Source of the DNA: JAZDCZ01 sp046757925
Lineage (GTDB): Bacteria > Gemmatimonadota > Gemmatimonadetes > Gemmatimonadales > GWC2-71-9
Length of the DNA: 64,000 bases
Assembly (NCBI GenBank): GCA_046757925.1
Contig: JBHHZE010000002.1
Span: forward strand, 62,001 to 126,000
Direction: 5' to 3'
Part shown: positions 18,251-25,529 of the stretch, one piece after another
Layout of the letters: each line of letters starts with the position of its first letter
Position numbering within the stretch: the stretch's first letter is position 1
Notes under the pieces: generated by a model
Told to the model about the DNA's origin: nothing
What the model saw: the letters and a program-made list of their open reading frames with translations, nothing else
The model's database searches: none
Program-made: the position numbers and the translations under genes

Positions 18251-18814
18251 CGCCTGCTCGGGACTCATGTAGGCCGGCGTACCCATTGCCAATCCCGTTT
18301 CGGTGAGCCGCTCACCCCCCGCCTCGCTCACCGCCCGGGCGATACCAAAGTCCCCGATCACCGCCTGGCCGGCCGCCAGGAAAATGTTCTCCGGCTTGAT
18401 GTCGCGGTGAATCACCCCAAGCGAGTGGCCATAAGCCAAGGCGTCGGCCACCTCACTGGTTGTCTTGACGGCGTCCTCGATCGGCAGCTGCCCCTCCCGT
18501 TTTAGTCGGTCTCGCAGTGTCTCCCCTTCCACATGGGGCATGACGTAGTAGAGGATGTCGTCGGCTTTGCCCGACTCGAGCAGCGGCAGGATGTGGGGGT
18601 GGACGAGTTTGGCGGTAATCTCGATCTCACGGAGGAACCGCGGCACGCCGAGGGTCGCCGCGAGTTCGGAGCGGAGCACCTTGATGGCCACCTGGCGCTT
18701 CTGATTCTCGTCGAACGCCAGGTACACCGTGGCCATCCCGCCGCGTCCAAGCTCGCGCTCAACGGAGTAGCGGTTAGGTAGTGCTGACCGGAGGTGTTCG
18801 AGTTCGTCCGTCGT
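18224..18814 (-). pseudogene. Truncated Hanks-type serine/threonine kinase
   Basis: The frame encodes kinase subdomains I to VIII: GRGGMATVY, VAIK, HRDIKPEN, GDFGIA and GTPAYMSPEQALG. It then ends after a few unrelated residues at a TGA (18224-18226). The C-lobe (subdomains IX-XI), the linker and any sensor are missing. At the 5' end the expected start (MTDELEHL in related proteins) reads ACG-ACG-GAC, with no ribosome site. The longer frame upstream runs antisense through a PIN-gene remnant. A truncated copy, not a functional kinase. Confidence 0.72.
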
Positions 18815-18827
18815 ACCGAATAGAATA

Positions 18828-19069
18828 TGGAGGTCACACTGCGATAGCGCGAGAGCTGACCTGAGGCAGCGCGACGCGCTAGGAGAGATCCTGCTCGACA
18901 GTGTCAGGTCGGACGCCGCGCAGGAGCCTATCTCGTGCGATACGGCCAATCGCACGGGGTCGAACTTGCGGATGCACTCGTTGCAGCGGCCGCCGCATCG
19001 TCCCGCGTGCGGCTCTGGATGCTCAACCGCAAGCACTATCCCATGTCGGATGTCAGGTTCTACGGCTAG
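18828..19069 (+). pseudogene. Decayed VapC-type PIN-domain toxin gene
   Basis: The plus frame ending at TAG 19067-19069 encodes a clear PIN C-terminus: AGAYLVRYGQSHGVELADAL, several Ala, then LNRKHYPMSDVRFYG. The Asp in ELADAL is the conserved acidic residue of the family. Upstream the match continues in another frame (LLDSVR near 18888-18905) and a third (MEVT at 18828), so at least two frameshifts are needed. The N-terminus is gone and no antitoxin gene is adjacent. It lies antisense to the upstream side of the kinase fragment. Confidence 0.5.
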
Positions 19070-19296
19070 CGGGGCTTGGGAGCGCCGGGACCCCAGTCGG
19101 GGAGCTTGTCGTCCGCCTCGTCGGGAGTGGTCATCGCATCCAGTTCCTGAAGTTCCTCTTCGGCCTGCGTCAATTCATCCAGGTCGATGTCGTCACTGGA
19201 TCCGGTAGATGGTAGTCGGTGCTTGCGGGGCAGGGCGACAAACAATATGAACGCGATCGCCAGCAGGAGCAGCAGGATGGTAGCGGGCGTCGACAC
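19066..19296 (-). CDS. Small membrane protein with acidic tail
   Basis: From GTG 19296 the product is about 76 residues: one hydrophobic helix near the N-terminus (about 4-23, ILLLLLAIAFILFVAL), then an acidic, Asp/Glu-rich cytoplasmic tail and a Pro-rich end. Its start lies two bases after the arsC stop complex, within coupling distance; AAGGA is 11 bases upstream. No family name recognised. Its stop shares a CTAG with the end of the PIN remnant. Confidence 0.55.
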   Translation of the reverse strand: MSTPATILLLLLAIAFILFVALPRKHRLPSTGSSDDIDLDELTQAEEELQELDAMTTPDEADDKLPDWGPGAPKPR

Positions 19297-19297
19297 G

Positions 19298-19732
19298 TCA
19301 GGAGTGTTCCTTCCAGAACGCATCGATTCGTTCCTTAAGGGTGTCGCGCGTTGCGCGGAACGCATCGAACTGGCTTCTGATGGTATCCCCCTGAGTCGCG
19401 GGGTCCGGCAACGGCCACTGCAAGTGTTCCGCGTTCTCGGGAACCGCGGGGCACACCTCTTCGGAGCAGAGCGTGACGATCACGTCGGCTTTATCCAGGG
19501 GTACGTCGCTCAGCCCCTTAGGCTGTCGCTCGCTGATGTCGATGTCGATCTCGCTCATTGTCTCTACCGCTAAGGGGTGAAGCAGTCCCGGATTCGATCC
19601 GGCACTGAACACCCGCCACCCATCGGGGGCCGATTTGCCGGCGATCGCCTCGGCCATCTGGCTCCGTGCAGAGTTGGCAACGCAGAGGAATATGACCGTG
19701 CGTTCGGGGTTAGCCTTATCTGGCGGCGTCAT
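19298..19732 (-). CDS. arsC: Arsenate reductase, low-molecular-weight phosphatase type
   Basis: It reduces arsenate to arsenite. The phosphatase loop CVANSAR gives C17 and R23. The redox relay cysteines C89 and C94 (TLCSEEVCP) match the thioredoxin-coupled S. aureus type, although their spacing is shorter than the classical one. The DP acid is in WPLPDPA. No arsR or efflux gene is nearby, so arsenite would have to be handled elsewhere; a protein tyrosine phosphatase role is the alternative. 144 residues. Confidence 0.85.
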   Translation of the reverse strand: MTPPDKANPERTVIFLCVANSARSQMAEAIAGKSAPDGWRVFSAGSNPGLLHPLAVETMSEIDIDISERQPKGLSDVPLDKADVIVTLCSEEVCPAVPENAEHLQWPLPDPATQGDTIRSQFDAFRATRDTLKERIDAFWKEHS

Positions 19733-19751
19733 GGTTCCACCTCACATCGTT

Positions 19752-20129
19752 TCAGAGGGCATCCAAAGGATCGTCGGATCTGACAAGTACCAAAATCGCA
19801 GCCTGAGAGACCACTAGATAGCGCTTGTCCTCAAAACTGATCTCAACGGCCGCCTTTCTGAAGAACAGAGCGAAGTCGCCTATCCGCGCCTGCATCGGGA
19901 CGTGGCGCGAGCCCTTGTGGTCCACCTTCCACGGCTCTTCATCCAGCTCGCTGGGGGCGGGTAGGGGGGTGCCAGGACCGGTGGCGATGATGCGGCCGCT
20001 CTGTATGGCCTGATGATCTACCGCCGTCGGTGGGAGGTAGAGTCCCACCGTCGTACGCTCCTCACCTTCTTCGGGCGCTATCAAGACGCGGTCACCAACT
20101 ACGACAAGTCTTTTGTGTGAATCAGTCAT
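19752..20129 (-). CDS. Co-chaperonin GroES family protein with insertion
   Basis: From ATG 20129 it has 125 residues, against about 95 for GroES. The Cpn10 start (VVVGDRVLIAPEEGEERTTV), a mobile-loop-like segment and the GRIIATGPG strand are clear. An extra stretch of about 25 residues (LPAPSELDEEPWKVDHKGSR) sits between the two halves, before IGDFALFF and the final ILVLVR. No groEL is next to it, so it is an orphan that may serve the main chaperonin or a special client. Earlier in-frame starts lack support. Confidence 0.85.
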   Translation of the reverse strand: MTDSHKRLVVVGDRVLIAPEEGEERTTVGLYLPPTAVDHQAIQSGRIIATGPGTPLPAPSELDEEPWKVDHKGSRHVPMQARIGDFALFFRKAAVEISFEDKRYLVVSQAAILVLVRSDDPLDAL

Positions 20130-20225
20130 GGCCTTAATCTGCGCCCCGCTGGAACATTTCGCCAGCACTTCCCCCTTGACGGACAGGGGCAGTCGAGCCC
20201 TACTTGAAACCGTACTGGAGACACG

Positions 20226-20585
20226 ATGGACCAAACCTGGATCGTCCTCCTCGTTCTAACGGGCTCGGTGGCTGTCCCGGCGGGCCTGGTATTGAGCGTG
20301 GCCTGGGCGTTGATCCCCACGCGGCGAACCTGTCCGTTCTGCTCGACCACAACGGTGCGGCTGGTGACGAGTCGAGCTATCCGGGCGTTGAGGATAGAGC
20401 GGCGCTGGTGTCTCGGGTGTGGCTGGCAAGGACTGTCCAAGTGTGCGACCGGGACCCCGCCAACGGCGTCGCTACTCAGCCATCTCCCTGATGACGGCCA
20501 GTGGAGGCCGCCTGACCACTTCTCGACTGGCGCCCAATCCTACGACTACGGTGACGGCTACCGTCCCGAAACAGAATACGAGTAG
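20226..20585 (+). CDS. Small membrane protein with zinc-ribbon
   Basis: A 119-residue protein: one transmembrane helix (about 5-30) followed by a cytoplasmic CPFC...CLGC pair (residues about 36-39 and 62-65) that probably binds zinc, then an acidic tyrosine-rich tail. GGAG lies five bases before ATG 20226. The last 114 bases run antisense into the end of the YbbP-like gene, an unusually long overlap. The first two thirds look real; the tail could reflect loss of an earlier stop. Function unknown. Confidence 0.6.
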   Translation: MDQTWIVLLVLTGSVAVPAGLVLSVAWALIPTRRTCPFCSTTTVRLVTSRAIRALRIERRWCLGCGWQGLSKCATGTPPTASLLSHLPDDGQWRPPDHFSTGAQSYDYGDGYRPETEYE

Positions 20586-23030
20586 CGCCGTGCTCGACAC
20601 GCTGAACGGCATCTCGAACAGATAGGTAACAAGCGCCCAACCCGCGGTCGTCCCCAGCACGGTTCCAGTTAGGCCGGACAAAAATCCCAGGGCACCGTAT
20701 TCCGTGAGCAGCATGAGCCTGATCTGAGGGCGCCTGGCGCCCAGGGTCCTGAGTAGCACGCTCTCCCTGATGCGCTGAAACTTGGACGTGGCGATCGCCC
20801 CCAATAGCACGATCAACCCGCTGGCGATACTGAACACTGCCATGAACCTGATGGCGAACGTCACGCTCCCGACAATCTTGTTCACGGTTTCCTGCAGCAC
20901 TGTGAGATCTAGGGCCGACACGTTGGGAAACGCTATCACGATGTCGCGCTGCAACTCGGCACGCCGCCTGGCGCTCTCGTCACCGGTAAGCGCAACGAAC
21001 GTCTGTGGAGCGTTGTCGATCGCCCCGGGCTCGAAGATGGCGAAAAAGTTGAGGCTGAGCTGCGCCCAATCCACGCTGCGCAGGTTTGCGATCTCCGTCT
21101 CTACCGGCACACCCTGAAGATCCCAAGTGATATGGTCTCCAAGGCCGACCCGAAGCTGCGAGGCGAGATCGGCTTCGAGCGATATCCTGGGGACACCCTT
21201 GCCAGACGGCCCGCCCGCCACACTGTCATCTTGGTTCCACCAACTCCCCGCAACGACTTCTTCCGATGGCACCAGGGAATCGCGGTATGAGTTGCGGTAC
21301 TCCCGCGTGAGAGGCCACCTGCTCCTGCGCGGCGATGTGGTGTCGGTCAATAGTTGGGACACGGGCACACCCTTGATGTGTGAGATGCGGGCCGGTGCAA
21401 TCGGTGTAACCCCGAGTACCGGCATCCCGTGCGCGCTGATAATGCGCTCCACACTGTCCTTCTGATTGCGCTGGATGTCGAACAGCACGAGGCTCGGCGT
21501 GCCGGACGACTCGTCGATCGCTATCTGGGCGATGATGTTCTTCTGCACTACGTACAACGCGGTGATCAAGAATACGCCGAAGCCCACCGCCAGAGTTACG
21601 GCGACAGTTTGGTTGTGTGGGCGAAACAGATTGGCGATCCCTTGGCGCACTATGTATTTGAGCCTCCTCTGGAGCAGCCGCCGAATGGTTTTCATCATCG
21701 CCCAGGCAGCCAGCCAGAGCAGGGCGCTCGCTGTGATGATCGCGCCCGCGAAGGCTGCCCCGGCTTTGGGCTCCGGCGCCTGCCACATGCTCAGAGCAAA
21801 GACCGAGGCGAGCAGGGCCCCATAGACCCAGTAGCGGGCACCGCTCTGGGGCGGCGCTTCCTCGACGCCCCGTCTAATCGCTCGCAACGGGGAGACGTTC
21901 CGTACGGTGAGGAGCGGAAGGAGGGCGAACGCGACCGCCGCCCACATCCCGATGCCGAGGCCGGTCAAGATGGTGGGCCATTCGATGGAAATCGGCACTT
22001 CCAGCGGCAGAAAATCGGCCAACACCGTGGGGAGATTTACCTGCACCATGATACCCAGCAGCGCTCCGGCGATCGCACCGATCAGGCCCGTCAATGCGGC
22101 TTGGGCCAGGTAGATCTTGAGGATGGTCGCTTGCGTGGTTCCGAGACAGCGGAGCACGGCGACGGTGGGGAGCTTGTCTTTTATGAAAACGTGAACCGCG
22201 CTTGCGACCCCGATGCCACCCAACAGCAGCGCGATCAGGCCCACCATGCCGAGAAATCGGGCCATCAGGTCCAGCGTTCTTGCGACCTGCTCTTGGCGTT
22301 CCGCCGCTGTGTCGTAGCGGATTCCTGCAGTGCGGAAGAGTGTGAGGTGGTTTTCCAGGAACTCACTCAGTTGCTGTTCGCTGGCGAACTTGAGATAGGC
22401 ACGGTAGGCGGTCCGACTGCCGAAGCCGAGCAGTCCGGTCTCCTCGATGTACCGGGCGGGGATGTAGATGCGCGGGGCAAAGACAGTGCGGAATCCGATG
22501 TCGCCCGGCACCTTGATGAGGGATCCATCGACTACGAAGCTCGATTTTCCGATCGAGACCGTGTCGCCGCGTGCGGCATCCAATTGTACCAGCACGGCGG
22601 GATCCACCAGCGCCATGTGTTTCCTGCCCAGCAGGTTCCAGCGTCCCGCCGGGTCGGTTTCGATCTCGCCGTAGTAGGGATATGGACCTTCGACTCCTCT
22701 CACCTCAACAAAGCGTGTGAGGCCACTCCGCTTTACCAGGGCCATTGAGTTGAAGACGGTCATGTAGGACACCTGGGGACCGCCCCGTTCCGTGGAGTCG
22801 AGTGCTAGAAGAACGTCCTTGGGGAACGGCCTGCGGGTACGCAGTTCCAAATCTGCGCCCAGCAGGTTGCGCGACTCGTTGTCGATCGCAGTCGCCACGT
22901 TGGCTCTAAAGGAGTTGATGGAAACTAGCGCGGCAACGCCCAGGCCGATGGCGCCCGTGTAGAGGCCTAGCCGCCGCCTACTGGAGCGCGTTTCCCTGAG
23001 CGCCATGGTGAGTGCGAACGGCAGCTTCAC
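20472..23030 (-). CDS. ABC transporter permease, YbbP/FtsX family
   Basis: An 852-residue permease with an N-terminal membrane anchor, a large periplasmic MacB-type core, and two FtsX domains (about 265-390 and 735-850), giving the YbbP layout of about ten membrane helices. Its start overlaps the stop of the ATPase gene by four bases. With the ATPase and the divergent TesA-like lipoprotein it recreates the ybbA-ybbP-tesA neighbourhood of E. coli. A role in extracting lipophilic compounds or lipoproteins is inferred from the family. Confidence 0.9.
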   Translation of the reverse strand: MKLPFALTMALRETRSSRRRLGLYTGAIGLGVAALVSINSFRANVATAIDNESRNLLGADLELRTRRPFPKDVLLALDSTERGGPQVSYMTVFNSMALVKRSGLTRFVEVRGVEGPYPYYGEIETDPAGRWNLLGRKHMALVDPAVLVQLDAARGDTVSIGKSSFVVDGSLIKVPGDIGFRTVFAPRIYIPARYIEETGLLGFGSRTAYRAYLKFASEQQLSEFLENHLTLFRTAGIRYDTAAERQEQVARTLDLMARFLGMVGLIALLLGGIGVASAVHVFIKDKLPTVAVLRCLGTTQATILKIYLAQAALTGLIGAIAGALLGIMVQVNLPTVLADFLPLEVPISIEWPTILTGLGIGMWAAVAFALLPLLTVRNVSPLRAIRRGVEEAPPQSGARYWVYGALLASVFALSMWQAPEPKAGAAFAGAIITASALLWLAAWAMMKTIRRLLQRRLKYIVRQGIANLFRPHNQTVAVTLAVGFGVFLITALYVVQKNIIAQIAIDESSGTPSLVLFDIQRNQKDSVERIISAHGMPVLGVTPIAPARISHIKGVPVSQLLTDTTSPRRSRWPLTREYRNSYRDSLVPSEEVVAGSWWNQDDSVAGGPSGKGVPRISLEADLASQLRVGLGDHITWDLQGVPVETEIANLRSVDWAQLSLNFFAIFEPGAIDNAPQTFVALTGDESARRRAELQRDIVIAFPNVSALDLTVLQETVNKIVGSVTFAIRFMAVFSIASGLIVLLGAIATSKFQRIRESVLLRTLGARRPQIRLMLLTEYGALGFLSGLTGTVLGTTAGWALVTYLFEMPFSVSSTALLVFCFGTVAVTVVVGLGASREVVRRPPLAVIREMAE

Positions 23031-23725
23031 CTTGGGACTCGCGTGTCCTCGCCCACGATTCTGCCGCCGGAGAGCCTGACGATCCGGCTCGCACAGGCCG
23101 CAAGCTCGGTGTCGTGTGTCACCAAGACCAGTGTAGTCTTCTCTTCCGTGTTCAGTTGTACTAGCAGATCGATTACCCGTTTTCCTGTCTCGGCGTCCAG
23201 ATTGCCCGTCGGCTCGTCGGCGAACAGGATCCGCGGTTGATTGGCGAAGGCTCGTGCTACTGCCACCCGCTGCTGCTCACCGCCCGACAACTGCGCCGGG
23301 TAGTGATGTCCCCGGTCGCCCAGCCCGACGCGGTCGAGTAGATTTTGGGCGCGCCCCACAGCGTCTCCGTCGATAGATTGGTCGAGAGACCGCCGTAGTT
23401 CCACGGGAACCAGGACGTTCTCGTGAGCTGTGAGCGTCGGAATGAGTTGGAAGTTCTGGAACACGAAGCCCACCTTTTGGGCTCGGAACCGCGCGCGGTC
23501 GTCTTCGGTAAGAAGACTTAGGTCCTGGCCATCCAAGGCCACGCTTCCGGCTGTCGGTTTGTCGAGGCCGGCCAGTAGTCCCAACAGTGTGGTCTTGCCG
23601 CTGCCGGATGGGCCCACTATTGCGATGAAGCCCTCTGGCTCTACGGTCAGGGACACGTCGGACAGGATTTGGAGCGGTCGTCCGCCGCTCATGTACGTCT
23701 GCTGGAGATTGTTGGCTACGATCAT
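23027..23725 (-). CDS. ABC transporter ATP-binding protein, YbbA/LolD family
   Basis: From ATG 23725 it has 232 residues. Walker A GPSGSGKTT (38-46), Q-loop in FVFQNFQLIPTLTA, signature LSGGEQQRVAVARA, Walker B ILFADEPTGNLD and the H-loop are all intact. It powers the YbbP-like permease that follows with a four-base overlap. An in-frame ATG at 23782 would add 19 residues. The ATG overlaps the divergent lipoprotein ATG in one CATG, and neither has a strong ribosome site, so the true starts may differ slightly. Confidence 0.9.
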   Translation of the reverse strand: MIVANNLQQTYMSGGRPLQILSDVSLTVEPEGFIAIVGPSGSGKTTLLGLLAGLDKPTAGSVALDGQDLSLLTEDDRARFRAQKVGFVFQNFQLIPTLTAHENVLVPVELRRSLDQSIDGDAVGRAQNLLDRVGLGDRGHHYPAQLSGGEQQRVAVARAFANQPRILFADEPTGNLDAETGKRVIDLLVQLNTEEKTTLVLVTHDTELAACASRIVRLSGGRIVGEDTRVPR

Positions 23726-24443
23726 GGTAAGTAACAAGATACCATTGTTTGCGCTCGTCCTCGTCTCTGTTTTGGGATGCACAAGCCGGGATGCAGGCCG
23801 GCCCGAGGCCGCTGCTGCCGCGGTTACAACTCAGAGTACGGACGACAGGGCAGTAGTGTTGTTTTTGGGAACGAGCTTGACGGCGGGTTTGGGAGTGGGG
23901 CCCGAGCAAGCGTACCCGTCGGTGATACAGCAGAAGATCGATTCGTTGCGGTTGCCGTTCCTCGTGGTCAATGCTGGGGAGAGTGGAGGCACGTCGGCAG
24001 GCGGGCTCGCCCGCATCGACTGGCTGCTGCGCCGGCCCGTGGCCGTGCTGGTTCTGGAGCTGGGCGCCAACGACGGACTGCGCGGCCAGAGCACTGCGGC
24101 GCTTTCAGATAATCTGCAAGAGATAATCGACCGGACGCGAGCCGCCTATCCCCAAGCGAAGATCGTGATTGTGGGAATGGAGGCGTTGCCGAATTTGGGG
24201 GCTCGTTACACCAAAGAGTTCCGCCAGGTGTTTGTGGATCTCTCGCGCGCCAACCATACAGCGCTCGTTCCGTTCTTGCTGGAAGGCGTTGGGGGGATCG
24301 AGGAACTGAACCAGGCCGACGGGATCCATCCCACAGCCCGAGGACACCGGGTCGTTGCGGAGACCGTGTGGCGGGTGTTGTATCCGGTCCTGGATTCGCT
24401 GGTGTCGGATCGGTCTGACCGGACTGCTACCCGTCAGGACTAG
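23724..24443 (+). CDS. GDSL-type esterase lipoprotein (TesA-like)
   Basis: About 239 residues: a lipoprotein signal ending VLVSVLGC, then an SGNH hydrolase fold. Block I is GTSLTAGLGV (nucleophile Ser in the GxSLT motif), block III ELGANDGLRG and block V the catalytic DGIHPTARGH. This is the TesA/lysophospholipase L1 type, here anchored in a membrane. The ATG at 23724 shares CATG with the ybbA ATG; a TTG four codons earlier has GGAG four bases upstream and could be the real start. Confidence 0.88.
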   Translation: MVSNKIPLFALVLVSVLGCTSRDAGRPEAAAAAVTTQSTDDRAVVLFLGTSLTAGLGVGPEQAYPSVIQQKIDSLRLPFLVVNAGESGGTSAGGLARIDWLLRRPVAVLVLELGANDGLRGQSTAALSDNLQEIIDRTRAAYPQAKIVIVGMEALPNLGARYTKEFRQVFVDLSRANHTALVPFLLEGVGGIEELNQADGIHPTARGHRVVAETVWRVLYPVLDSLVSDRSDRTATRQD

Positions 24444-24525
24444 GATATGTCCGTCGGTGTGATCTGACGGCGAGGCGATCAGAGTTGCAAGCGTGGTGAA
24501 TGTACGTAGCTAAGGAGTGTTTCGA

Positions 24526-24861
24526 GTGATCCATAATCCTATCCCGGAGCGCATCGACCGCCACGACCACGAGATCGTCATCACATGGAGCAGCGATCAC
24601 GTCGGCTACTATCCAGCCCGTGAGCTGCGTCTGCAATGTCCCTGTGCCACTTGTCGGCATGAGACGACGGGCGTCCGGCTACTCGATCCGGCAACCGTAC
24701 CAGACGAGGTCAGGCCGCTCACGGTGCGTCTAGTGGGAAGTTATGCAATGCGAATCGACTGGAGCGATGGTCACGGGACCGGGATCTATACGTACGAGTT
24801 TCTGGAGTCGATCTGTGGATGTGAGCGCTGCACCGCACGGTCTGGTGAGACGGAATCGTGA
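24526..24861 (+). CDS. DUF971 domain protein
   Basis: From GTG 24526, preceded by AAGGAG at eight bases, it has 111 residues. The DUF971 core is clear: an ITWSDxH-type strand, YYPARELRLQCPCATCRHE with three Cys, and a C-terminal FLESICGCERC. These Cys could bind iron or zinc. DUF971 proteins often occur near iron-sulfur or MRP/ApbC genes; here it lies alone between the esterase and the convergent sulfur operon. Confidence 0.85.
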   Translation: MIHNPIPERIDRHDHEIVITWSSDHVGYYPARELRLQCPCATCRHETTGVRLLDPATVPDEVRPLTVRLVGSYAMRIDWSDGHGTGIYTYEFLESICGCERCTARSGETES

Positions 24862-24911
24862 AGTCTTGTCTCCTTCGCAAGTGTCTGCAACAGTAGTGGG
24901 TCGGCCACTGG

Positions 24912-25529
24912 TTACATGGAGAGTCGCTCCATCAAAGTACGAATTCCCGGTGAGGCGCTCGCGCTGACATGGATGGTGAGAGCGCTACTTGACGTGTCCC
25001 GCTCGAGGCTGAACGTCGCATCTCGGTAGAGTTTGGTGAGTAGGCTGCCCAGTGCCGAGCACCACGCCCGGGCTACGTCATCCGTGTTGGGGGCCAACAA
25101 ACGGTCTGTTACACGAAAGAGGATTTCGTCGGTCCGAAACCGTACCGTGCCGGCTAGGTCATCCTCTTGTTCGAGTTGCTGGCAGGCCGTGAGCGTGGTG
25201 TCGAACAGATTGAACAGTCGCTTGCGGACACTGCCGCCGCTCCATCTCGTCTGCTGGTATTGCAGTCCAGGTCGTCCTGCGCCTTGGTCCATCGAATACT
25301 GCCCCTCATGCGCGATCAAGACCACGCCCGGACCATGATGGACATGAGTGTAATCGGCCACGTCGATGAGAAGTCGGTTGAGCCGGCCCAGCTGAATCCA
25401 CTCGTGGAATACTGCGATCAAGGCAGTCTTATCGACGTGGCCGGGACCGCGTACAAAGAACTTTACCCCGATCCGCCCGACATTCGAGGAGGCCGATTGC
25501 CCCGTCACGGCGGCTTGCGGCGCAGTCAT
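24912..25529 (-). CDS. Conserved protein of unknown function coupled to sulfite reductase
   Basis: From ATG 25529 it has 205 residues. The ATG overlaps the sulfite reductase TGA (ATGA), so it is the last gene of the sulfur operon. Visible features: a start strand IGVKFFV, a block LLIDVADYTHVHHGPGVVLI with three His, an HEGQYSMD turn, and a later VRFRTDEILFRVTDRLLAPN. No Cys motif, membrane segment or signal peptide. Its place suggests help for siroheme or iron-sulfur loading of the reductase, or redox partner binding. I recall similar proteins beside nirA-type genes but know no function. Confidence 0.75.
   Translation of the reverse strand: MTAPQAAVTGQSASSNVGRIGVKFFVRGPGHVDKTALIAVFHEWIQLGRLNRLLIDVADYTHVHHGPGVVLIAHEGQYSMDQGAGRPGLQYQQTRWSGGSVRKRLFNLFDTTLTACQQLEQEDDLAGTVRFRTDEILFRVTDRLLAPNTDDVARAWCSALGSLLTKLYRDATFSLERDTSSSALTIHVSASASPGIRTLMERLSM

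Noticed and set aside
18815..19036. Extended N-terminus of the kinase fragment from ATG 19036
   Set aside because: Cys/Arg-rich translation is antisense to the PIN remnant; kinase similarity begins only at 18814.
21429..22748. 439-codon plus-strand frame antisense to the YbbP-like permease
   Set aside because: Low-complexity Arg/Gly/Asp/His-rich translation typical of the antisense frame of a membrane protein; no ribosome site.
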